DNA from: Blastobasis lacticolella | Lineage: Eukaryota; Arthropoda; Insecta; Lepidoptera; Blastobasidae | DNA: 64,000 nucleotides | NCBI GenBank assembly: GCA_905147135.1 | Contig: LR990051.1 | Coordinates: 19,807,115 to 19,871,114 of the forward strand | Direction: 5' to 3' | Part shown: piece by piece, positions 31,560 through 41,559 of the stretch | How the letters are laid out: each line of letters opens with the position of its first letter | Numbering within the stretch: position 1 is the stretch's first letter | Made by a program: the position numbers and the translations under genes | Notes under the pieces: model-generated | What the model was told of the DNA's origin: nothing | Databases searched by the model: none | The model's input: the letters and a program-made list of their open reading frames with translations, nothing else

Positions 31560-32995
31560 CATCAAATAACATTAAAAAATCTTCAATTTTGGACGTGCGT
31601 GGAAAACACTCCCAACAGCCTCTTTAAATAATAATAAACACGTGGGTGACTCTTTACTTCACCTTCAATATGTGATGACTAGTACGTACAGAAGGTAACT
31701 TCAACCTACCCTTTTTAGCCTTTAGACTCCGGTTCGTACACGAGTCCAAACTGATGCTAGCTCATTTTATACTGGTGGCGAGTAGGATGATGTGAATCCG
31801 TCTGTTCCTACGTCAGTGAAGCTATCACGCACAACATAAATACTATTTCCTTATCATCAGGTAAACCACTCCCCAGCCACGACTCCCGTATCCTCTTCCG
31901 ATGACAATATCGCGTCTCGCGTCTCAGTCTCGCGAGGAGTCGCAAACAAAACACAAGCACAAGTGCAAACAAATAAGCTGGGAGTGTTTGTGCGCGTCGA
32001 GTGCGCACTCTAATTGAAATTTTAATGGAAACAGGTTCGGAAACAGGTTTAATGGAAACAGGTGCCCGCCGCACCTATTGTGGGGATGGCTCGTGTTTAT
32101 TTTGACTTACACGTTTCCATTTCGTTAGCCCCCCCTGTTTTGGTAGTATGCCTCGGCGCTGTTAGCGGGGCTTGGCTCTCTATTAATATGGTTTCTAAAG
32201 ATAAAAGAATTAATAGTAAGTATTTCGTATAACATATTTTCAATATATCTTTATTTGAATGGGATACACGGTATCATCTTTCAATCGTCATAAATATCAC
32301 ATTACTTAACCTTAACAATATTAATTAATCTAATAATGAATATGCGCCGCGGCATCATCGAGCCAGCAACGGTTCGTTCTATGCATGATCGTGGCAAGAT
32401 CAGTTATGGCTCAATAGATCTTGAGTCCAGAACCGTAAATATCAAATACTTAAAAAAAGAAATGACGATCAATGTATCTGTGGTCATTGGCTCGCGACGC
32501 TAGCGCCGCCAACCGACTGTCACCTTACCTGCCCACCTGTATCAATGATGCCGACCGCATATAATATGATTTATGAATATTTCAATTGAAATCGTAGGAT
32601 ATTCACTGCCAGACAAGACTTTTTCCTTAAGTTTGTATGGAGCACGAGCTCGCCACGCGTTAGATGCGCCTTCTAATACCTTTGACTAGTTACTGAGACA
32701 GGTTGAACAGTCTCGGCAGCCGATTGGCGGCCCGTGACATGTACAATGTCACCGAAAGTACTACAAATAATACATTACAGTGGTATAATATATGAGCAAA
32801 CGAAACCGCACACAAAAAAGGCGTTGTGGCAAACTCTATCGCGCATTATGCTAAGCAGCCAGGGCGGGGCGGGTCACCTTGCCCGCGACGCGGCAAAAAC
32901 CACCTCAAGGCCTCGCGTCGGGTAAAAGTCGAGCTGAGTGCGGGGGATGCCTAGCCGCACTAGTTTTATAAGCTAGTTGATGTAAAAGGAAAAAA
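31560..32995. other. No gene recognised
   Basis: A short tandem of 'atggaaacagg' units lies at 32022-32062 and inflates the minus frame 31808-32074. The rest is unique; 32460-32530 and 32830-32960 are GC-rich without coding evidence. Confidence 0.4.
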
Positions 32996-32999
32996 AGCA

Positions 33000-33090
33000 G
33001 TTTTTTTATACCACTAAGGTGGCAAACAAGCTTACGGCCGGCCTGATTGTAAGCAATCACCGCAGCTTATGGAAGTTACGTTTGCAACTT
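33000..33090 (+). mobile_element. LINE 3'-end fragment
   Basis: 'ataccactaaggtggcaaac', 'aagcttacggccggcctgat', 'tgtaagcaatcaccgcagct', 'tatggaagttacgtttgcaa' is a word order I recognise from the ends of lepidopteran LINEs (inverse orientation possible). Confidence 0.55.
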
Positions 33091-33175
33091 ATTATGAATT
33101 CGCTCTTTTTACCATTCTCTATCTCTCTGTGGCGTTTAAAACCTAAATATCGGATACAATAAAGACAGAGTAACA

Positions 33176-33435
33176 CAAACTTATCTGACCGCGTCTACAG
33201 CGTCGCTGTTATTGATATTGACATGACAATTCAAAGTGGCGTCACTTAGTTCCAGTATTGGCCACCGGATCAGATAAGTTAGTGGCACTCTAATATGAAT
33301 CATAATACCTATGAAACGCTAATGTGGCCTTTTTAGACCCCAATTGGCCAAAGCTGGGAATAATGTGTCGCCATTTATAAGTGTCCTGTCGAATCCAACA
33401 ATAGCGACGGTCTCAGTATAGTTTGTTGCACTGTA
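33176..33435. mobile_element. Two family P MITEs in head-to-head arrangement
   Basis: 33176-33341 (plus) holds 'caaacttatctgaccgcgtc', 'acagcgtcgctgttattgat' and the long TIR 'ctaatgtggcctttttagac'. 33345-33430 is an inverted short copy: 'ggccaaagctgggaataatg', 'tgtcgccatttataagtgtc', 'caacaatagcgacggtctca'. Together they form a ~250-bp imperfect inverted repeat. Confidence 0.65.
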
Positions 33436-33934
33436 CGACGCTTTCAAAGATTTTAGACTTTCCAAAATCTTTGGTCGCTAAACAACATCTGTACGAATGC
33501 CATCTGTGGATAATGTTATTTATTACAACGAATGTCTATACGGACAAAGGTATATATTACCTTTTAATCCTAAGCAACAATACTCCGAAACAAAAGCCGT
33601 ATACCTCGCAGGGTGGTGTCAATTGTTTCATTCAGGATGCGCAAAAAGCACCATCAATCCCAGCTCACACCTCCAACATGTGGCAGGAACCTTTGAACAC
33701 GTGTCCCACTGGTCCGAAGGTACCCATTGTCATAACCACCATCAGATTTTTTGTCTGTCCACCTTTGTACATAGTCCAGAACATGTGCACGGGACTACGT
33801 TCGGGACAAAGGACAATTTTTGGAACAGTTGTCTTTGTTTTTCTTTTTTTGATGTACGGTCACTTGGTCGGCACAAGCCAGTGTTCTGGTTCGTCGGATG
33901 CTTATTAGAGAATTGGCAGAAATGTTATTGTTAG
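33423..33934 (+). other. Two overlapping open frames, product unknown
   Basis: Frames of 161 codons (33423-33908) and 145 codons (33497-33934) overlap on the same strand over ~410 bp, the longest open stretch in the window. The second is cysteine- and histidine-rich (for example GCAKSTINPSSHLQHV and GTHCHNHHQIFC). I recognise neither product. The first begins inside the inverted MITE, so its start is suspect. It could be a decayed transposase exon, an unannotated host exon or chance. Confidence 0.25.
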
Positions 33935-33939
33935 AATAG

Positions 33940-34495
33940 TAATTAATTCAACATATTTTTAAAATCGTCAGTAATTTTGCATATATATTAAGAGAAACAG
34001 GCTAGCCTATTCGTCTAGGCATGTAGATATCTAAATTATAATCTTGATTATAAGGTGGGGGCAACATGTTCTAGAGAACTACTATACTAAGTTCGCTGTC
34101 TATTCCTAAGCCGTAAAGGTTAGGTTAATAAAGGTTGAACCAAAATGGCAGATTGCTCGAAGAAGGTTCACGCAATAAGGGTGAAACGGCCGACGGAATT
34201 AGGTATGCCTGTAGATTCGATGATTTAACAAAAACTAAGATTGGTGCATAGCTCTGCAATAAGAAAATGTATGTAGAATAGTCGAGTATTATGAATACGC
34301 CGGAAACTCGGAGCTAGACGACACATCAAATCCTGTACCTACTTATGTCTTTGTGTTTACAACAAATAGATAAATTAAAAGCAGGTGTTCAAAAACTTAA
34401 AATAATGACTGTTCTTAAAAAACTGAAAGTTTAAAACAAGTCTAATGTTGGAAGTAAATGTGTGTATATACCTAGTGCAAATGTTAGTTTAATTT
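33940..34495. other. No gene recognised
   Basis: AT-rich unique DNA with no shared repeat noticed. Confidence 0.4.
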
Positions 34496-34499
34496 AAAC

Positions 34500-34672
34500 T
34501 TTTGTAACTATGATCCAATCTGGTCAGGTTTCCCTGTTAAGGTCAGATAGCAATCGCTCTACTATAATTACCTGATCTGCCAAATCCTGTATCATGCTCA
34601 AGGCGGACCCCAGGCCCTCACGCGCGTGATCACAACCGGGACATTAACGCCAAGATGATGATTTTTAATATT
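34500..34672 (+). mobile_element. tRNA-like SINE (family T), copy 7, 3' part
   Basis: 'actatgatccaatctggtca', 'agatagcaatcgctctacta', 'cctgatctgccaaatcctgt', 'gatcacaaccgggacattaa', 'cgccaagatgatgattttta'. The head is absent (5' truncation). Confidence 0.8.
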
Positions 34673-34807
34673 TCTAAGTATCTAATACTTACGTACATTT
34701 TGATTAATTTGCATCTAATGCTTTTACACATGTTCACATACTGCACATTAAGCTGTGTGGTGTCATGATGTTTACTAAGTTCCGGTCACTTTATAGACAA
34801 AATTAAA

Positions 34808-34935
34808 TAACATAATGTTTTAAACTATCGCGGTTATTATTACACATTTTAAGGGTATGTTCCGGGTTTCCTACCGCGTACCTTTGTTGACGAGTAGCCC
34901 GATATTTCGACACAGTAACATGCATCATGGTCATG
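34808..34935 (+). repeat. Family K repeat, uninterrupted copy
   Basis: 'aatgttttaaactatcgcgg', 'gtatgttccgggtttcctac', 'cgcgtacctttgttgacgag', 'tagcccgatatttcgacaca'. This copy contains the continuous junction 'ctaccgcgtacctttgttga', which is split by a transposon in the copy at 37000-37390. Confidence 0.65.
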
Positions 34936-35149
34936 GTCGTCCCATGATGCAAAACCACGACAACATCTTAATAATTTCATCCAAGAGGAAATAAAATAAA
35001 AACCTTGTCTCATTCTCCAGCTGTATCCCACCAAGAACACCATCCAAAAGGCCACTCTCCAAGAGGTACACTATAGAAGCACTCGTGAGAGTCCAAGCGG
35101 GAGTGGCCCGGTCAGCGGAGAGGTCAACCCTTCCCGCGCCGACGCCTCC

Positions 35150-35240
35150 TCTTCCGTGTAGCCGGGTTAAGTGCGCAAAAAATTTATGTCCCGCAAAGGT
35201 GAAGGCGAGGGCTGTATCGGCGGTAGTTTTTGCGGAGTGC
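35150..35240 (+). repeat. Two-copy repeat shared with 35895-35970
   Basis: 'cccgcaaaggtgaaggcgag' and 'gctgtatcggcggtagtttt' match 'cccgcaaaggtgacggtggg' and 'ccgtgtcggcggtggttttt' at the second locus. Confidence 0.5.
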
Positions 35241-35721
35241 TGAGTGCGAACTTTCTTGTACGACTTTCTTGTAATATATTTACATAAGGTGGTGACTGTG
35301 GTGGTTTGTCTTGTAGGGATGGAGGTTATTTTTATTTATTAAAAAAAACGCGCTGACAGGTGAACCATACCTGGTGAAAAGTTGCCCCTAAGGGCTTCTG
35401 GAGTGGATGCGGTACCGGGATTTAAGGTACCTGCAGGTAGGCCTTTTGCCTTGCTTTTACATTCGATCTTATAAATTAAAAATTTTACACAAGTAGCACC
35501 GGTCTTTAAATTTAAAACCTTTGTAAAAAAAGTGCCACTTTTATACAATATATTATTTTAACGAAAATCTGACAAACTACACGCATCATTGCAAGCACCG
35601 GTTTCTGGATTACATCTACAAAACTTCATTGGCTTTGATAGTATAAAATGATCAAACTACGTTTGTATGGAGCGCGCTCGGGGAGAGGTCTCATAGTGCG
35701 CGCGAACGCACAGAGAGTTCC

Positions 35722-35970
35722 AGCTGACAATAGTTAGTGTAGGAAAGGATTACAGTAATTCAGGTATAAATACCTATCTTCGAGCAAAATTGACCAATCG
35801 TAGAGTCGTATTGAACACAGTGCGTCCATTTACGACGAGCACTATGAAAACGCATAGTAACGCTCTTACTAGACGAGTATTGTTGTCGAATGTGGGTGTA
35901 ACTTTTCCCGCAAAGGTGACGGTGGGCGCCGGCCGTGTCGGCGGTGGTTTTTACCGGACCAACTGTGGTC
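35722..35970 (+). repeat. Dispersed repeat (family X), copy 3, joined to 35150-type repeat
   Basis: 'agctgacaatagttagtgta', 'aattgaccaatcgtagagtc', 'gtattgaacacagtgcgtcc', 'agacgagtattgttgtcgaa', then the 'gcaaaggtgacggtgg' block. The minus-strand 72-codon frame and the plus-strand 102-codon frame are by-products. Confidence 0.5.
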
Positions 35971-36164
35971 GAGCGCAAACTTTGTGGTGTATTTACATAC
36001 CTAAGGCAGACGACGGGTTAATCTGTCTGGGAAGTTGGGAATGGACGACACCAAAAAGAAGTCAAGATATTGAATTATTCATTTTTTATTTTTGTTAGTT
36101 TCTAAAATTAAAATTAAAAATGATTAAAATGAAATCAACAGCCAAATTAGTAATTAGGTGATTT

Positions 36165-36245
36165 AGATATCCTGGATGACGGTGGCCGCTTTCCATCAGG
36201 TGGACCGTCCGTCTGTGTGCCACCCTAGGCAATAAAAAATTTGCT
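36165..36245 (+). mobile_element. LINE 3'-end fragment
   Basis: 'gacggtggccgctttccatc', 'aggtggaccgtccgtctgtg', 'tgccaccctaggcaataaaa': a typical LINE terminus with AATAAA. Confidence 0.6.
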
Positions 36246-36513
36246 ACATAATATTAGTACCTAATTGTTTGAATGGATATTAACAAACGATGCTGATTTA
36301 ATTTTTAGTGACGTATCAATTATGAAATTCTCAACTTTTAGTACCTATTGTCTTACAAAGCCCTAACTCACATAGTTGCTTGTTTCATTCGTTCGATTTA
36401 AACGAGGTTATTACTTCAATTTATAATCGAACACTTTGGTTAACCTCTTTGAGGTTTGTCTCAATGATAACTTCGACTTTGCCGTCACACATACATTTAC
36501 AGGTACTGTTAAT

Positions 36514-36727
36514 CCATCTCCACAGTCCATAACAATACACTGCAGGACTTAAGTTTTGTATCGCAGTGTTGTAAATATAATTATGGAAAACGCTGCTGCC
36601 CATTTTCCAGCCGAGTCTCCGTAGGGAGACTCTAGATCTTTTGTCTCGAAAACATTAGTCGCCTTGTACGACACCCACGAGTATAGGGGGTTGGTGCTAT
36701 TCTACTCTGCCGGACACCACACGGCCG
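36514..36727 (-). mobile_element. Family C element, copy 5
   Basis: Inverse of the family: 'agtccataacaatacactgc', 'tgctgcccattttccagccg', 'aaaacattagtcgccttgta', 'actctgccggacaccacacg'. The direct repeat ACTGTTAAT (36505-36513 and 36728-36736), extendable to 13 bp with one mismatch, is a likely TSD. Confidence 0.8.
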
Positions 36728-36879
36728 ACTGTTAATGCATTTCAGTAATTTACATACTTAATCAAATAATAATCTATAATTTTGCTACTGTGCACGTCTT
36801 TACTGCATTTAATTATCACGATCTCTCTGCTGTAGGCCTGCTGGAAGAAATTTCTTTATAGAAATAAGTTGGCCTGTTG

Positions 36880-36965
36880 TGTCTAATATATCATGTAATG
36901 TACTTTTTGTAACAATCTTGTGTACAATAAATGGTTAAATAAAATAAATAAATAAATAAATAATC
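36880..36965 (+). mobile_element. LINE 3' end with (AAAT)n tail
   Basis: 'aacaatcttgtgtacaataa' followed by 'atggttaaataaaataaata' and further tetranucleotide units. Same terminal type as the inverse copy at 41430-41545. Confidence 0.5.
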
Positions 36966-36997
36966 TCTCCCTAAAACTCCTTCCCTCGACTATCAAT

Positions 36998-37390
36998 ATC
37001 ATAATAATGTTTTAAACTATCGCGGCTATTATCATTAACCACCACGGTGACCATGGTGCATGCAACTGCGTCGAAAGATCGGGCTACTCGTCAACAAAGG
37101 TAGAGCTCGTCTAATCTAAAATGTCGCGCCCCACTATCGCATTAACGCACACAAGCAAGTTTAAAATATTGACGCAATACATATACAAATGCCGTTGTAA
37201 TTGGTCATTCCGTTGCCGGTGAGATTCAAACGTAGGAGTACGCGTCGTTCATTGGCTCCCACACAGATGAAGTGTCGTTATCAATATTTGCACTCACACA
37301 TCGAAATCAACTAACTAAGTAGTGGGGCGCGTCATTTTAGACTAGACGAGCTGTACGCGGTAGGAAACCCGGAACATACCTTTAAAGTGT
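36998..37390 (+). repeat. Family K repeat, copy split by a transposon
   Basis: 'aatgttttaaactatcgcgg', 'ctgcgtcgaaagatcgggct', 'actcgtcaacaaaggta' to 37102, then resumes at 37353 'gtacgcggtaggaaacccgg', 'aacatacctttaaa'. Compared with 34808-34935 (inverse here), the junction is exactly interrupted. Confidence 0.7.
37103..37352. mobile_element. 250-bp TIR element with 3-bp TSD GTA
   Basis: Inverted ends of ~32 bp: 'agctcgtctaatctaaaatg' plus '(t)cgcgccccacta' on the left and the inverse at 37321-37352 ('tagtggggcgcgtcatttta', 'gactagacgagct'). GTA is duplicated at 37100-37102 and 37353-37355, while the empty relative at 34.9 kb has a single copy. A 3-bp TSD is typical of PIF/Harbinger elements, though their usual target is TWA; the assignment is inference. 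No ORF. Confidence 0.8.
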
Positions 37391-37715
37391 ATCAATATCA
37401 CATCTTACACACTTACAATATTACCATAGGTATACAGGTACACACACAATGTCACGCCTATGCTTACACTACTATGCTTACACTACCGCCTTATCATAAG
37501 AAACGTTCGACTTTTATAATGCGTATGGCTAAGGAATGCAACGCGTTGCCTGCGAGTGTGTTCCCTGATCAATATAATCTGGATGCTTTCAAGGCTAGAG
37601 TGAATAGGCTGTTCCTAGACGGGCATGCTCCATCTTCGGCCGCATCGTCACTTACCAACAGGTGAGATGGTGGTCAAATCCCTGTTTTGTCTAATATTTA
37701 AAAAAAAAATAGGTA
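37387..37715 (+). pseudogene. LINE ORF2 C-terminal fragment with poly(A)
   Basis: A 92-codon plus frame (37387-37665) ends in RMAKECNALPASVFPDQYNL, then DAFKARVNRLFLDGHAPSS. This is the LP-x-x-VFP..YN...FK-x-RV block at the end of lepidopteran non-LTR reverse transcriptases. The stop is followed by 'gatggtggtcaaatccctgt' and an A-run at 37699-37707. The first ~35 codons contain a small direct repeat ('ctatgcttacacta', 37459-37487) and are probably not element-derived. Confidence 0.75.
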
Positions 37716-37786
37716 AGTATTACCTAAGTACTCCTACTAACCTAACAAATTATTTGCGAATTCACCTAATTTCGACATTTTTAGCG

Positions 37787-37921
37787 TACAAGCCGTCTGC
37801 AATAAAAAGAAACATATCTTTTTTTTACCTGTTGTAGGTACGTAAACAAGCCACACAAGCCGTCAGTAATCCAATAAAAAAATCCTTTTTTTTTATTTAT
37901 TTACCTGTCGTATTGACGTAA
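37787..37921 (+). repeat. Two-unit local duplication (~68 bp)
   Basis: Both units contain 'caagccgtc', 'aataaaaa', a T-run, 'acctgt(t/c)gta' and 'acgtaaa' in the same order. Confidence 0.5.
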
Positions 37922-37939
37922 ATTGCTCGAGGTAAACCC

Positions 37940-38035
37940 TGTCGCAGGTAGGCGTGTCGCAGGTGCGCGCAGGTGTGGGCGGGGCGCCCCGCCCACACCT
38001 GCGCGGCCCCACCTGCGGCGCAGGTAACCACTCAC
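37940..38035. repeat. GC-rich perfect palindrome with CAGGTG repeats
   Basis: 37966-38005 is a perfect 40-bp palindrome (20-bp arms, no spacer, centre 37985/37986). The surrounding ~95 bp repeat the E-box word CAGGTG/CACCTG and CAGGT. It could form a cruciform. It may be a recent inverted duplication or a cluster of E-box sites; an assembly artefact should be excluded. Confidence 0.7.
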
Positions 38036-38059
38036 CGGGCCCGACCTACCTGGGTGACG

Positions 38060-38780
38060 GTTAGCCTTGTGGTTACTGCTTGGGAGAGGGTTAAAAAATT
38101 TAAAAAGTAAAATGCTGTTTTTTTGGTAAGAGGTTGATTCAAAGATTTATTTGTAAAAGATGGGTATTACAGAGGTTGACGGTTATTGATGTTCAGTGTA
38201 GCTTGTCTGGTTACGATGAAGTGAAATGTAAGTTGTACTTAGTATACTCGTGTAATAAGGTGCGATTTAGCTTTAGCGCTGAATTAGGTATTACTAACAG
38301 TATCTACTGGTAGTAGTTGACGGTTACATACTGGGGAGCAGGAAGTAAAAAATTGGTAGAAGCCGATTTGTTGGACAGCTTTTATTTTACCTGTAATATC
38401 TACTTATCTTTAGATAACAACCGACATCTAAAAGTTAAGTTATTCTATTAATATTCCAATGCGATAGAGTTAGCCTAGTATCATTAACATCTGCATCTAT
38501 TCACAAAAAATATATATAGACGTATTTGTCTAAGTAAAGTAGATTTACTAGGAGTTCTTACAGTGCTCGTCAGCGGCTCTTTGTTAGTGAAATGGCGTCA
38601 ATAGGTATGGCTCTATGATCGGTTAATTTCGTTCGCCATCTTAAATGCATTCATGTGTTATTATTACACTGTGAGACTTCATAGCAACGTTTCTGAATAC
38701 GAAATACAGTAGCTACTAATCAAAATTAGTCCCTACCTCTCTTCAAATGAGCCTCAGTCGGTCAAGGCGGTTAGAGGAAG
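38060..38780. other. No gene recognised
   Basis: AT-rich unique DNA; no shared repeat noticed. Confidence 0.4.
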
Positions 38781-38786
38781 CTTCAG

Positions 38787-38902
38787 TGCCACAAACTTCT
38801 CTAACCCGGTGACAGCGTCGCTGTTATTATCATTGACGGGACATTTCAAAATGGCAGCACTTAGTTCCAGTTTCGGTCACCGGGTCAGATAAGTTTGTGG
38901 CA
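38787..38902. mobile_element. Short family P MITE
   Basis: Inverted ends 'tgccacaaacttctctaacc' and 'gggtcagataagtttgtggc' enclose 'acagcgtcgctgttattatc' and 'gcagcacttagttccagttt'. It corresponds to the inner part of the 203-bp element at 6947. Confidence 0.75.
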
Positions 38903-38909
38903 TTATACC

Positions 38910-39235
38910 TAATCAGTGGAGTGCGCACCTCCACTCTAGGCGATGAGCCGCCGCGTGTACAAACAAACAACTTTTATAAACAACAGCTACAGTGAGGCAG
39001 CCGGGCAAATTGGATTATATCGGCTAATTACTTAATGGCGTCGTGAGGTGAGTCCGCGAGAAAGCGGGTGGGGGACAACGAGAATTAGCCCCCATTTCAT
39101 ACACGTTGTCCCCCATTTTTGAGTTCGAGCTGAGACGAAACCTAAATTCTTCGCATTATGGGACAAATGAAAAATCTTTTTTTAGTAGTTTAATTAAAGT
39201 AAATTATGGCCAATGCCTACTACCGCAATAGAACA
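38910..39235. other. No gene recognised
   Basis: Unique sequence, no shared repeat noticed. 'gacaacgagaattagccccc' and the inverse-like 'acacgttgtcccccattttt' at 39070-39120 are suggestive of a small inverted duplication. Confidence 0.35.
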
Positions 39236-39237
39236 CT

Positions 39238-39402
39238 ATCTTTTTTACTACTATCAGTTACTTTTTAATTCAATTTGTTGCGTGTTCAAAGACAGTATTA
39301 GCTTGTCATCGGGCGCAACTGAGCGTTACAACTCAGGACCTGTGTGTGGTCGCCCCTGTAGATCCTGGCTACTCAGGCGTTGCAGCGATGGGAATGAGTC
39401 CC
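39238..39402 (+). repeat. Dispersed repeat (family Y), copy 2
   Basis: 'ttttaattcaatttgttgcg', 'caaagacagtattagcttgt', 'cctgtgtgtggtcgcccctg', 'tagatcctggctactcaggc' match the minus strand of 12340-12520. Confidence 0.55.
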
Positions 39403-39409
39403 GTACCGA

Positions 39410-41210
39410 TAGAGAACTCGCCTGGCAGGGTCACTGCAGGGTGAGGGTTAAAGAAGAGAGTCGTATCGAGCGGTCGAGCGGTAACGCTGCAGGAGCAACG
39501 CCCGAGCTACATTTAATTACGGCCGCACATCTGGCTCGCACCTCAACCCTTCCGCTCGCCATCGGCAAAAATTATATAATAATAAAAGACTAATTACTCG
39601 AGAAACTCCCCAATAAAGGCAAGACGGCGGCGGCGCTCGGAAAATAATAAAATTAATTAATTAAAAACAACCGACCACCGGCTGAGGCGGTGACGGCACG
39701 CGTGCCGGAGAAGGGGTTACCTCGACGAAAAATAAAATGTTAAAAGTTGATTGTTAAATAACTAGTATAGGCAGGTTGTATTATCGTGGCACGGGTTAAC
39801 GACGTGACCGACTTTTTTTTAACTTACGGAGGTCAGTAATTGGTCACGTGGTGTTTATTGCACACCGTCAGACGGTATTTTTACCCCCGAGCTTGTCTAG
39901 TAGTTTGCTGTCCCGAACCGGTTGCAAGTAAGGCTTTAAGTTTGACTTGATTATGTATAGTATGGATAGTATGTTCATTTGTAACAACATAACACCAGAT
40001 GTGCGTATCAGTGGCGGTGTGTATCTGTTTGTGGCATCGTAGCTCGTAGCGGATTTATGGACCGATTTCGATGCAGTTTTCTTTATTTGAAAGGCAGTTT
40101 AATCAAGATGGTTCCTAGCTCTGCTTCATTAAAATCGGTTTGGTAGTTTAGAAAATACTTCAGTGAGTAGGTACCAATATGCTCTGGTTGGCTGTCTCTT
40201 CGACAAACACTGGCAGGCAACCTTCCCAGCGCCCCAGCCGCCCGATAGCCGCAGCTGTCGCTCCGGCGGCTAATCCGTCCACCGACAATCGCGCCTCTCC
40301 ATAAATATTTGGCCAAAGATTCCCGCCTTTCTCACGATACAATCATTGGGCAAACGAGAAAACTTTTTCAATTTCCACTCAATACCGGCCCTTAGCCCGG
40401 GATTAGTTTCGATTTTAATTAAATAATCCGTGAAATTTATTAACGCGACCAATTCGAACGCGCCAAAGTGTAACAAAAATTTGTTCAGCCAAGGATTACG
40501 GGAAATGGCCCGTCAAACAGTCGTTAATGTTTTAGAGCGAGGATTTCCTGAATCCGAATCCGAAAATGCTAATTTCAACTCCTTCCTTCCGCGGAAGGGT
40601 GGCCACCTAAACTTGATTAAAAGAAATACAGCGAAGGTGCAAGCGGGAGGGGTACTGCATAATCCCGATTGTGAATTCAATAAAATCTTAAACAATAACC
40701 GGCTTAAGCCAGTTTGCACAACATTAGCATTCAGAGGAGACCGGTTAAAAAGAATTAGTTAGCGCCCCTCAAAAGAAGTTATTTTTACTGGCGGCCAGAT
40801 AGTCTCGTAGTTCTGAAGTTGTGGAATTGAAATTATGAATTATTCCCCAACTTTGTGATGGAGGAATTCGCAGCTTACTCGCAGGCAGTTTGGTAGACTA
40901 CATCGTTGTGCCTCCGTCGTAACTTTCATTTAACTTTGACAGAGTGTCGTGTACTAAAGTGTCACCTCAGTAAATCTTTGTAAGAGTCGAACTAAATTCA
41001 TGGGCAACGGCAGGCAGACATTTAAGTCTACCAATTGCTGGGACATGTCTTTATTGACATTTCATAATAGTTAATGTTTAGTTGACAGTAATAATGTTTG
41101 CTATTGCTAACATTTTAGTAGATTACTAATAATTCGATTATTCGGATAGGCTTTTAGTGTCGGGGATAGATAATAAAAAGGCTTACACTATGATATCGAT
41201 TTTAGGGCTT
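39410..41210. other. Unique stretch with possible conserved non-coding DNA
   Basis: Apart from an inverse copy of the 10340-type repeat (40005-40095), the region is not repetitive within the window. Balanced blocks (39600-39720, 40190-40320, 40540-40660) carry TAATTA and 'ccataaatatttggcc' words reminiscent of insect developmental enhancers. The 110-codon frame 40430-40762 has no domain. I infer possible regulatory DNA only weakly. Confidence 0.3.
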
Positions 41211-41220
41211 TCGTGGTTAT

Positions 41221-41320
41221 TCACTACACTTTCATCACACATATTATCATCGGATGTGTTACCACGGAAATACTAACGTGGTAACAAACCCGATAATAAT
41301 GCGTGATGAAAGTGTTGGGT
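41221..41320. mobile_element. 100-nt hairpin with ~45-bp arms
   Basis: Left arm 'cactttcatcacacatatta'...'gtgttaccacg' (41221-41266), 10-nt loop, right arm inverse 'cgtggtaacaaacccgataa'...'gcgtgatgaaagtgttgggt' (41277-41320). Size and loop resemble a pre-miRNA or a very small MITE. Confidence 0.6.
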
Positions 41321-41429
41321 ACACAATGATCTCATAGTTGTTTCTATAATTATACAGAATAAGTATTCAGAACTATCAGTAAAATCCTTTCGGCTACGAA
41401 AGTAAGTCGACTATAGCGTAAATTACTTT

Positions 41430-41545
41430 GACTATTCTTTCTTTCTTTCTTTATTCTTTATTGTACACAAACATGACATAATTATACAGTACAGTAACAG
41501 AGATGTACAAAGGCGAGCTTAACTCATTAATTGAGTTTTCTACCA
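41430..41545 (-). mobile_element. LINE 3' end with (TTTC)n tail, inverse
   Basis: 'ttctttctttctttctttat' followed by 'tctttattgtacacaaacat' and 'gatgtacaaaggcgagctta' is the inverse of a LINE terminus with TGTACAATAAA signal and microsatellite tail. Confidence 0.6.
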
Positions 41546-41559
41546 CCAAACTATTCCTT

